From: an uncultured Myxococcales bacterium | Lineage (GTDB): Bacteria > Myxococcota_A > Bradymonadia > UBA7976 > UBA1532 | Assembly: GCA_903847385.1 (NCBI GenBank) | Contig: CAINDO010000405.1 | Span: forward strand, 1 to 43,375 | Direction: 5' to 3' | DNA: 43,375 bases | Shown: piece by piece, positions 15,695 to 23,028 of the stretch | How the letters are laid out: the number at the start of each line of letters is the position of its first letter | How positions within the stretch are numbered: the stretch's first letter is position 1 | Program-made: the position numbers and the translations under genes | The notes under the pieces: generated by a model | Told to the model about the DNA's origin: nothing | The model's input: the letters and a program-made list of their open reading frames with translations, nothing else | The model's database searches: none

Positions 15695-17478
15695 GTCTCT
15701 TCTCCGTGGCCGAAGTGGGCGCCCGGATCGTCGCGGCCGGTGGCCTCGCGGGCGGGGCCGAGCGCCGCGTCCAGGTCGAACACGGGCCGGACGTCCAGGC
15801 TGGGCAGGCGGTCGACGAACGCCGGTTTGAACTTCTCGAGGGCGTCGACCACGGGGTTCCCGGCCGTGTGGCCGAGGCCACATTGGCTCGAGGACTTCAT
15901 CAGCCGCGTGACGCGCGTCAAGTCCTTGAGGTCGCGGCGGGAGCCCTCGCCGGCGGTCAGACGGCCCATCATGTGCTTCACGAGGGTCGTGCCGACCCGG
16001 CAGGGGGTGCAGAAACCGCAGCTCTCGTGGGCGAAGAAGCGCGCGAAGTTGTCCACGACCCGCACGATGTCGCGCGTCTCGTCGAAGACCATGAACGCCC
16101 CGGCGCTCGGGACGTCCTCGAAGGCGATGCGGCGGCCGAACTCGTGGGCGGCGAGGAGCACACCCGAGGGCCCGCCGACCTGCACGGCCTGCGCGCGCTC
16201 GGCGCCGGCGTCCGCGAGGACCTGCTTGACCGTCACGCCGAAGGGGTACTCGTAGATGCCCGGCCGCGCGACGTCCCCGGAGACGGAGAGGATCTTGGTG
16301 CCCGCCGACTTCGGCGTGCCCAGCGTGCGGAACCAGGCCCCGCCGTGGAGCGCGATCTGCGCGGCGGCGATGAGGGTCTCGACGTTGTTCACGACCGTCG
16401 GTTTGCCCAGGTAGCCGTGCGTGACGGGGTAGGGGGGGCGGTTGCGCGGGATCCCGCGTTTGCCCTCGAGCGACTCGATGAGCGCCGACTCCTCGCCGCA
16501 GACGTAGGCGCCGGCGCCGTGGTGGACTTCGATGTCGAAGTCGAAGCCGCGCACGCCCCGGACGTCCCGACCGAGAAGACCGGCGCCCCGGCGGGCGGCG
16601 AGGGCGGCCTCGACGATGGGCTCCAGGAAGGGATATTCGCCGCGCAGGTAGATGAAGCCGCGCTGCGCCCCCACGGCGTGGGCCGCCACGGTCATGCCCT
16701 CGAGGAGCTGCCCGATGTGGGTCGTCAGCAGCACGCGGTCCTTGAAGGTGCCCGGCTCGCCCTCGTCCGCGTTGCAGACGATGTAGCGCTCGGGGCCCGG
16801 GGCCGCCGCGCAGGCCGTCCACTTCTGACCGGCGGAGAAGCCGGCGCCGCCGCGACCGCGCAGCTCCGAGGCGCGCAGCTCGGCGAGCGTGCCCGTCGCG
16901 CCGCGGGTGATGGCGGCGTCCAGCGCGGCGCCGGGCTCGACCACCGTGTCGAGCAGGCGGTCGCGTCGTTCGACGTGGGTGTCGATCGTGAACAGGTTGT
17001 CCGGCCACTGCTCCACGGGGGAGCCGCCGCGGATGAGGGCGCTGATGGCGCCGATGCGGGCGGGCGTCAGGCGCGCGATGGGTCGGCCGTTCACCAGCAT
17101 CGCCGGTCCCTGGTCGCACAGGCCCGTGCAGGCCGTCAGGCCCACGCTGACCTGGCCGTCGCGGCTGACCTCGCCGAGCTCCAGGTGAAAGGCGTCCAGC
17201 ATGCGACGGCGGAGCTCGCCGCTGCCCTGCATCTCGTCCGTGATGTTGTCGCTGAACAGGACGCGATACCGGCCGCGGAACTCCGTGGCGAAGAACGCGT
17301 AGAAGCCGGCGACGCCCTCGACCTGGCTGCGCGGCACGCGGAGCGCCTCGGCCACGGCCGTGATGGTCGGCGGGCTCAGGTAGCCCTCGGCCTGCATCAC
17401 GTCTCGCAGGATTTGCACCAAACGCCCCGGTTCGTATCGGTGGCGCGCCAGAATCTCGCTGAGGCCTCGGTGCAACAT
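15691..17478 (-). CDS. hoxF: NAD-reducing hydrogenase flavoprotein subunit HoxF
   Basis: 595 residues: a NuoE-like N-terminal domain (1-150) fused to NuoF (150-560). The NuoF part has the nucleotide loop GRGGAGFSAGQKW, FMN-site CNADEGEPGTFKDR, GAGAYVCGEESALIESLEG and the [4Fe-4S] ligands C487, C490, C493 and C533. The NuoE-like part keeps C117 and C121 (ACTGLC) but has LFSDNIT where the first pair of cluster cysteines would be, so a normal [2Fe-2S] cluster there is doubtful. It oxidises NADH or reduces NAD. First hox gene, 26 bp after the asparaginase-like gene. No separate hoxE or hoxI is present. Confidence 0.95.
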   Translation of the reverse strand: MLHRGLSEILARHRYEPGRLVQILRDVMQAEGYLSPPTITAVAEALRVPRSQVEGVAGFYAFFATEFRGRYRVLFSDNITDEMQGSGELRRRMLDAFHLELGEVSRDGQVSVGLTACTGLCDQGPAMLVNGRPIARLTPARIGAISALIRGGSPVEQWPDNLFTIDTHVERRDRLLDTVVEPGAALDAAITRGATGTLAELRASELRGRGGAGFSAGQKWTACAAAPGPERYIVCNADEGEPGTFKDRVLLTTHIGQLLEGMTVAAHAVGAQRGFIYLRGEYPFLEPIVEAALAARRGAGLLGRDVRGVRGFDFDIEVHHGAGAYVCGEESALIESLEGKRGIPRNRPPYPVTHGYLGKPTVVNNVETLIAAAQIALHGGAWFRTLGTPKSAGTKILSVSGDVARPGIYEYPFGVTVKQVLADAGAERAQAVQVGGPSGVLLAAHEFGRRIAFEDVPSAGAFMVFDETRDIVRVVDNFARFFAHESCGFCTPCRVGTTLVKHMMGRLTAGEGSRRDLKDLTRVTRLMKSSSQCGLGHTAGNPVVDALEKFKPAFVDRLPSLDVRPVFDLDAALGPAREATGRDDPGAHFGHGEET

Positions 17479-17504
17479 GTTCTCTCGTCCACCCCGGGAG
17501 CGGT

Positions 17505-18020
17505 TCAGCCGGTGTCGGCCCGCACGAAGGTACCGTGGTCGCGGTCCTTGATCACCCCTGGGAAAGCCAGTACGCGATTGTGCATCGCAACATAGACGCC
17601 CGGCGCCACGAGCTGAACGGCCAGCAGCGCTTCGGTCAGATTCTGCAGCGCGTCCGTGCTCCGCAGTTCGTAGGGGCGCATGGCCCCCGTCAGGACAATG
17701 GGCACGCGGGGCGTCGGAAACAAGGTGTGGGTCCGCTCGCCGGTCACGGCCAGCCGGTCCGTGCCGTGCACGATCACCACGCCGTCGTGCGCCTCGGCCA
17801 TGGTGCCGGCCGTGCGTGCGATCAGGTCGTGGTCCTGGGGGCTCATCTCGAGGCTGTCCTTGTTCATCAAGGGGATGCGCACGATCTCGACGCCGCGCAA
17901 CTCGAGCGTGGCGAGCATCACGTCGAGCACGCTGACCTTGTTGGACAGCACGCCCTGCAGCTCGTCGTAGGTCTTCTCGATGGTGCCGCCCGTGGAGATC
18001 AGGGCGATCCGCTTGCGCAT
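17505..18020 (-). CDS. Single-domain asparaginase-like protein
   Basis: 171 residues from ATG 18020 (a GTG two codons upstream is possible). It matches only the N-terminal domain of L-asparaginase: ISTGGTIEKTYDE with the first catalytic Thr13, then VHGTDRLAVTGE with Thr87-Asp88, and VLTGAMRPYELRSTDALQN. The C-terminal domain, which completes the active site of the classical enzyme at a subunit interface, is absent; the frame ends cleanly and the next gene follows after 26 bp, so it is not an obvious frameshift. Short asparaginase-domain proteins of this size exist in other proteobacteria. It may hydrolyse asparagine or another amide; unproven. Its position directly before hoxF suggests co-transcription. 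Confidence 0.75.
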   Translation of the reverse strand: MRKRIALISTGGTIEKTYDELQGVLSNKVSVLDVMLATLELRGVEIVRIPLMNKDSLEMSPQDHDLIARTAGTMAEAHDGVVIVHGTDRLAVTGERTHTLFPTPRVPIVLTGAMRPYELRSTDALQNLTEALLAVQLVAPGVYVAMHNRVLAFPGVIKDRDHGTFVRADTG

Positions 18021-18034
18021 GAACACGGGGCGCC

Positions 18035-21000
18035 TCAGTTCGCGCAGTCGTTGGCGACGCCGGGCGTCGGCGTGCCGAAGACGAAGTCGCGGGCGTTGTC
18101 CTGGGAGTCCACGCCGTTGGGGCAGCGGCCGAGCGAGCCGGCGAAGCCGTTGTCCAGGGGGGCGAAGCGGCCCTCGGTCAGCCCGTTGATCGACGCGCCG
18201 TAGGACATCGCGTCGAGTGTGGTCTCGGCGTTCTGGTCCACCAGGCGCACGCCGTCGGGGCCGTTCTGGAACACGTCCGCCGTGCGGATGCCGAGGACGC
18301 CGGCGGGCAACGCGTTGACGATCGACTGCTCGTGGGTGACGACCAGGTAGCCGCCCGGGGCGAGCATGGCGCCCGCACCCGCCGCCGACAGGTTGATCGT
18401 GCCGTAGACGTCGCCGTTGGCGCCGTTGACCAGCTCGACGACCAGGCCGTCCAGGGCGACGGCGGCGTTGCCGGCGTTGAGGATCTCCAGGAAGTCGCCG
18501 TTGTCGGCGCCGGGCTGGTCGGGGTCGATCTCGTTGATGACCAGGCCGCCGCGGCCGGCGGGCAGGGCCTGGACCGTGACCGTGGCCTGGGCGTGCAGGC
18601 CGCCGGCCGTGATGTCGAGGGCGACCTCGCCGGCCACGTCCCCGGCCGTGCAGACGAGCTGCGCCGTGCGCGCGCCGTTGGCGATGATGGCGTCCAACGG
18701 GCAGGTCACGCGGGCCATGGGGTTCTGCGCGACGACGATGGGCAGGTCGGCGCCGTCGTTGGGGACGGGCAGGCTGACCGTGAGCGTGAAGCGCTGGCCC
18801 GAGAGCACCGCGGCGGGGTCGACCACGGCCGCGAGGGCGGCGGGGCAGTCGTTCACGGCGCCGGGCGTGGGCGCGCCGAGGCGGAAGTCGCTGGCGTTGT
18901 CGTCCGTGTCCACGCCGTTGGGGCAGCGGCCGAGGCTGAAGGCCAGGTCCGCCGCCGCGTCGTTGAGGGCCGGGGGATTGCCCTCGCCCGCGCCGCGGAC
19001 GGAGCCCTCGTAGGCGAGGCCGTCGATGAACTCCACGCCGCCGGGCAGGCGCTGCACGAGGCGGACCGCGTCCGGGCCGTTCTGCAGGCCGCCGGCCGTG
19101 GGGCCGGACATCGGGATCGCGGGCACGTTGGCGGGCAGCGCGGCGAGGACGTCGTCCATGCCGATGACCAGCGTGCCGCCGGCGGGCAGGCGGTCGGCGG
19201 CGAGCCCGAGCTCGTACTCGTCGATCACGCTGCCGTCGCTGCCGTTGATGATCTGCACCGAGAACGGCGCCAGGTCGAGCACGTCCTCCGTCGGGTTCAG
19301 GATCTCGATGAAGTCCGTGGTGTCCGTCGCGGGCTGGTCGTAGTCGACCTCGTTGATGATGGGGTGCGCGGGCACGGGCGGCGCCTCGATCACGGACAGC
19401 GCGGCCTCGGCCTGGGCGGTCGCCGTCTCGGCGGTCACGGTGTAGTCGCCGGCGGCGTCGGGGCCGACGCAGTCGACGATGGCCACGCGCGTGCCCTCGG
19501 CGATGCGCGCGTCCGCGGCGCAGCTCCCGCCGGCCGGGGCGAGCGTGAAGCTCACCGCCTCACCGCCCGCGGGGGCGGGGAAGGGCAGCTCGACGCGGGC
19601 CTCGAAGGCGGCGCCGACGAGGACCTGCGGTGGCGTCAGGGTGAGGCCGAGCTCGGGCAGGCAGTCGTTCGGCGCGCCGACCGTGGGCCGGGCAAAGGCG
19701 AAGTCGGCGGCGTTGTCGCCGGTGTCGGCGGCGTTCGGGCAACGCGCGACGGTGTAGGGGGCGTCCGCGCCGGTGTCGCGAACGCGGGTCGGGCGGCCCT
19801 CGGCGAGCATGCCCGGGTTGGTCTCGAAGGCCACCGTGTCCAGCACCACGGGCATGTCCGTGAGCACGTCCACGATGCGCACGCCGTGGCCGGCGTCGTT
19901 CTGGATGGAGCCGGTCAGCTCCGCGCGCAGGACGTCCGGCGGCAGGTCGACCACGAGCTCCGTGTCGCCGATCACCAGGTAGCCGTGGGCGGGCAGGACC
20001 TCGCCGAGCAGCTCGAGGTCGTAGGTGTCGTAGATCGCGCCGGTCGTGCCGTTCACGAGCTGGAGCTCCAGCGCGACGAGGGGCGCGTCCAGGTCCGTCG
20101 GGTTGTGGATCTCGATGAACTCGCCGTCGTCGACACCCGGCTGGTCCACGTCCACCTCGTTGACCACGAGGGGCGTGCGCTGCACGGGCAGGGGGTCGAT
20201 GATCGTGAAGTCGGCCTCGGCGGTGAGGTTCAGGTCCGGCGATTCGACGACGAGGTGCACGGGGCCCGGCGTGGCGCCGGCGAAGAACACGAACGTGCCG
20301 TCGAGCTGACCGGCGTCGATGAGCGCGGCGTCCGGGCCGCGGGCGCCGGCGGCGGGCGTGAAGTCGAAGACCAAAGGCAGGCCGTCCATGCCCGCGGGCA
20401 GGTCGAGCGCCACGGTCACCTCGAAGGGAGACCGGGCGGGCACCTCGACGGGGTCGATCGTCAGCGTGAGCATGTGCGGCGCCGGCGGCGGGCAGACGTT
20501 CTCCACGCCGGGGCTGTTGACGATCTCGACGAAGTCGGCGGCGTTGTCGTCCGTGTCGACCGCGTTGGGGCAGCGGCCGATGGCGCCGGGGCCACCCTCG
20601 GTGTCGCCGGGGGCGCCGTCGCCCTCGCCGACGTTGGCCAGCGAGCCCTCCCAGGCCAGGCCGTCCACGTGGGCCTCGGGCGCCACGAAGGCGTCGATGA
20701 TGCGGGCGCCGTCGGGCGCGCCGTTCTGGATGCCGGTGTCGAGCGCCAGCGAGAGCGTGCCCTCGGGCAGGGCGGCGAGCACGTCCGCCGCGCCGATCAC
20801 CAGGTACCCGTGCGCCGGCAGCTCGGCGGCGATCGCGCCCAGGTCGTAGCTGGCGTACACGTCCTGATTGCTGCCGTTGACCAGCTCCAGACGCTTGCCG
20901 CGCAGGCGCGAGGGCGCGTCGGCGGCATTGTACAATTCGATGTACTCGGCCGTGTCCGACGACACCTGGTCGTAGTCGATCTCATTGATCACCAGCCGGC

Positions 21001-21403
21001 CGAGATCCGGGGGCGGGGGCACGTCCGGCGCCAGGTCCGGGGTCACGCCCATGTCCACGGGCCCGATCGCACCGCCCTCGCCGCCCGTGCCGCCGACGGG
21101 CGTACCGCCGGTGCCGCCGACGGGTGTGCCGCCGGTGCCGCCCACAGGTGTACCCCCCGTGCCGCCGGTGCCGGCGACGGGCGCGCCGCCCGCGCCGCCC
21201 TCGCCTGCGACGGGCGTGCCGCCCATGGGCTCGCCGCCCATGCCGCCCGCGGGGATCATGCCGGCCATGCCGCCCTGATCGGCGCGAAGCGAGGCGTCCA
21301 GGGGCGAGTCGCCGCCGTTGCTGGTGCTGCCGCTGGAGCAGGCCGCCAGGACGGCGACCGAGAGACCCGCGAGGCGGGTCGAGCGTGAAAGGGAAGTGCG
21401 CAT
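18035..21403 (-). CDS. Surface lipoprotein with four lamin-tail domains
   Basis: 1122 residues. A signal peptide ends in the lipobox VLAAC (Cys22). Residues 45-112 are a Gly/Thr/Pro linker with repeated GGTPVGGTG. Four lamin-tail (LTD) modules begin near residues 137, 413, 683 and 953, each opening with a variant of VINEIDYDQ and running through a YLVIG or similar strand to an LQNG/IQNG turn. Each ends with a Cys pair in GRCPN-x-x-DT-x-DNA-x-DF. Between modules are beta-sandwich-like linkers of about 100 residues. Probably anchored in the outer membrane and exposed; LTD proteins in bacteria are often extracellular, but no activity can be assigned. It starts 16 bp after the dipeptidase gene. 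Confidence 0.85.
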   Translation of the reverse strand: MRTSLSRSTRLAGLSVAVLAACSSGSTSNGGDSPLDASLRADQGGMAGMIPAGGMGGEPMGGTPVAGEGGAGGAPVAGTGGTGGTPVGGTGGTPVGGTGGTPVGGTGGEGGAIGPVDMGVTPDLAPDVPPPPDLGRLVINEIDYDQVSSDTAEYIELYNAADAPSRLRGKRLELVNGSNQDVYASYDLGAIAAELPAHGYLVIGAADVLAALPEGTLSLALDTGIQNGAPDGARIIDAFVAPEAHVDGLAWEGSLANVGEGDGAPGDTEGGPGAIGRCPNAVDTDDNAADFVEIVNSPGVENVCPPPAPHMLTLTIDPVEVPARSPFEVTVALDLPAGMDGLPLVFDFTPAAGARGPDAALIDAGQLDGTFVFFAGATPGPVHLVVESPDLNLTAEADFTIIDPLPVQRTPLVVNEVDVDQPGVDDGEFIEIHNPTDLDAPLVALELQLVNGTTGAIYDTYDLELLGEVLPAHGYLVIGDTELVVDLPPDVLRAELTGSIQNDAGHGVRIVDVLTDMPVVLDTVAFETNPGMLAEGRPTRVRDTGADAPYTVARCPNAADTGDNAADFAFARPTVGAPNDCLPELGLTLTPPQVLVGAAFEARVELPFPAPAGGEAVSFTLAPAGGSCAADARIAEGTRVAIVDCVGPDAAGDYTVTAETATAQAEAALSVIEAPPVPAHPIINEVDYDQPATDTTDFIEILNPTEDVLDLAPFSVQIINGSDGSVIDEYELGLAADRLPAGGTLVIGMDDVLAALPANVPAIPMSGPTAGGLQNGPDAVRLVQRLPGGVEFIDGLAYEGSVRGAGEGNPPALNDAAADLAFSLGRCPNGVDTDDNASDFRLGAPTPGAVNDCPAALAAVVDPAAVLSGQRFTLTVSLPVPNDGADLPIVVAQNPMARVTCPLDAIIANGARTAQLVCTAGDVAGEVALDITAGGLHAQATVTVQALPAGRGGLVINEIDPDQPGADNGDFLEILNAGNAAVALDGLVVELVNGANGDVYGTINLSAAGAGAMLAPGGYLVVTHEQSIVNALPAGVLGIRTADVFQNGPDGVRLVDQNAETTLDAMSYGASINGLTEGRFAPLDNGFAGSLGRCPNGVDSQDNARDFVFGTPTPGVANDCAN
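21068..21271 (-). repeat. Gly-rich linker repeat in LTD lipoprotein
   Basis: On the minus strand this encodes repeated GGTPVGGTG and related units, with an eight- to ten-codon period. Its composition resembles the linkers in the proteins at both window edges. Confidence 0.75.
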
Positions 21404-21419
21404 CTCGATGTCTCCCGGA

Positions 21420-22817
21420 TCAGGCGCGAGGGCGCGGCGTGAGGGCCGTCGCCAGCTCGGCGTAGAGATGAACGGCGGCGACGGTCGCCTTCTTGAAGTC
21501 CCCCAGGTGCAGGCTCTCGTTCTCGCCGTGCGCGTTGCAGATGGGGTCTTCCAGGCCGAGCAGCAGGGCGGGCACGCCGCCGAGCACGTCCGCGAAGGGC
21601 TGCACGAAGGGGATGCTGCCGCCGCAGCCGATGTAGGCCACGTCCGCGCCGAAGCCGGCCTTCAGGGCGCGCTCGGCGGCCTCGAAGGCGGGGCCCTCGG
21701 GCACGGTGGACCAGTAGCCGCCCACGGCCTTGGCCGTCGTCGTGACCTTCACGCCGTGGGGCGGGTTGGCCTCCAGCGCGGCGATGAGCAGGCGCTGAAT
21801 CTCGGCGGGGTCCTGGTCGGGCACCACGCGGATGGTCACGCGGGCACTGGCCGACTCGATGAGCTGGTTGATGGCGCCCTTGAGCGGCCGGGCCTCCAGC
21901 GCGGTCAGCGTGAGCGAGGGCCGCGTCCACAGCTTCTCGTAGACGCTGCGGCCGGCCTCGCCGGCGAACTCGACGCCCTCGAGCATGCCGGCGTCGACCT
22001 TGAAGCGCTCGGCGTCGAAGGGCAGGTGCGCGAGGCGCTCTCGCCCGGCGGCGTCGTCGCGGACCTTGTCGTACAGGCCCGGGATGTTGATGGAGCCGTC
22101 CGCGTGGGTCAGGCCGGCCAGGATGCGGCACATGGCCATGACCGGATCGGGCACGGGGCCGCCCCACATGCCGCTGTGCACGGGGTGGTCGAGCGCGGCG
22201 ACCTCCACGTCGACAGCCACCAGGCCGCGCAGCGTGTAGGTGATCGAGGGGATGCCCGTGTCCAGGTTGGCCGTGTCCGTGAGCACGATCACGTCCGCCT
22301 GGAACCTCTCCCGGTACGTGTTCAAGAAGGCCTCGAGGCTCTCGCTGCCCGACTCCTCTTCGCCCTCGACGATGAGCTTCACGTTGCAGGGCAGGCGGCC
22401 CTCGGCCTTCAGCCAGGCCTCCAGCGCGGCCACGTGGATCATCACGCCGGCTTTGTCGTCCACCACGCCGCGGCCGTACATGCGGCCGTCGCGGATCTCC
22501 GGCTCGAAGGCGGGCGAGACCCACTTCTCCGGGCGGCCGGGGGGCTGCACGTCGTGGTGGCCGTAGAGCAGGAGCGTGGGCGCGCCGGGGGCGCCGAGCC
22601 ACTCGGCGACCACGTAGGGGTGCGCGTCGCCGAAGCCGACGACCTCGGCCGTCTCGAAGCCGGCGGCCTTCAGGCGGCGGGCGAGCCACTCGGCCGATGC
22701 GCGCACGGGCGCCTTGGGGTAGGCGGCGTCCGAGACGCCGGGGATGCGGGCGAAGTCCGCCAGGTCGCCGAGAACGGCCTCCCAGTGGGTGTCGAGGTGG
22801 GCGAGCGCGGCTTTCAT
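21420..22817 (-). CDS. M20 family metallodipeptidase
   Basis: 465 residues from ATG 22817, preceded by ggagg six bases upstream. Di-zinc motifs of the M20 family are in order: YGHHDVQP (His87, Asp89), GRGVVDDKAG (Asp near 120) and the EGEEESGSE acidic pair (near 153), then LTDTANLD and the late His in NAHGENESLH. Length and layout resemble the carnosinase/PepV-like dipeptidases rather than ArgE or DapE. It would release amino acids from dipeptides in the cytoplasm; no signal peptide is seen. The lipoprotein gene follows after 16 bp. A promoter candidate lies at 22849-22877. Confidence 0.88.
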   Translation of the reverse strand: MKAALAHLDTHWEAVLGDLADFARIPGVSDAAYPKAPVRASAEWLARRLKAAGFETAEVVGFGDAHPYVVAEWLGAPGAPTLLLYGHHDVQPPGRPEKWVSPAFEPEIRDGRMYGRGVVDDKAGVMIHVAALEAWLKAEGRLPCNVKLIVEGEEESGSESLEAFLNTYRERFQADVIVLTDTANLDTGIPSITYTLRGLVAVDVEVAALDHPVHSGMWGGPVPDPVMAMCRILAGLTHADGSINIPGLYDKVRDDAAGRERLAHLPFDAERFKVDAGMLEGVEFAGEAGRSVYEKLWTRPSLTLTALEARPLKGAINQLIESASARVTIRVVPDQDPAEIQRLLIAALEANPPHGVKVTTTAKAVGGYWSTVPEGPAFEAAERALKAGFGADVAYIGCGGSIPFVQPFADVLGGVPALLLGLEDPICNAHGENESLHLGDFKKATVAAVHLYAELATALTPRPRA

Positions 22818-22848
22818 CGGGCCTCCGGGCGGTTCAGAAGACGCGCGC

Positions 22849-22877
22849 GTTGTAGCCGATCCGCGGGGGCGGCGCAA
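22849..22877 (-). promoter_or_regulatory. Candidate sigma-70-type promoter for the dipeptidase operon
   Basis: On the minus strand TTGCGC (22877-22872) and TACAAC (22854-22849) are separated by 17 bp, with the -10 preceded by GGC. Transcription would begin about 25 bases before the ATG at 22817. Each hexamer matches consensus only in part. Confidence 0.4.
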
Positions 22878-22960
22878 AGCCGCGCGGCGGGACCGCGCGA
22901 GACTTCACCGGGAGTTCACGCGGGCGTTGCGGGGGGCGACCGGCGACTCCGTTTTGCCCG

Positions 22961-23012
22961 CGTTCTCGTCTCGACAGAGCTCGGCGCAGGTCGAGCACGG
23001 CGGGCGAGAACG
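22961..23012. other. Nested inverted repeat in the ileS-dipeptidase gap
   Basis: CGTTCTCG (22961-22968) is the exact reverse complement of CGAGAACG (23005-23012), and a second hairpin GCTCG/CGAGC (22979-22983 with 22992-22996, loop of 8) lies inside. The gap 22818-23028 is otherwise non-coding. No T tract follows on either strand, so this is not a classical terminator. It could still stop or stabilise the ileS transcript. Confidence 0.35.
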
Positions 23013-23028
23013 AGTCGATCGACCCGCC

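Noticed and set aside
18332..21388. 1018-codon open frame antisense to the LTD lipoprotein
   Set aside because: Low-complexity composition mirroring the codon use of the real gene; no motif.
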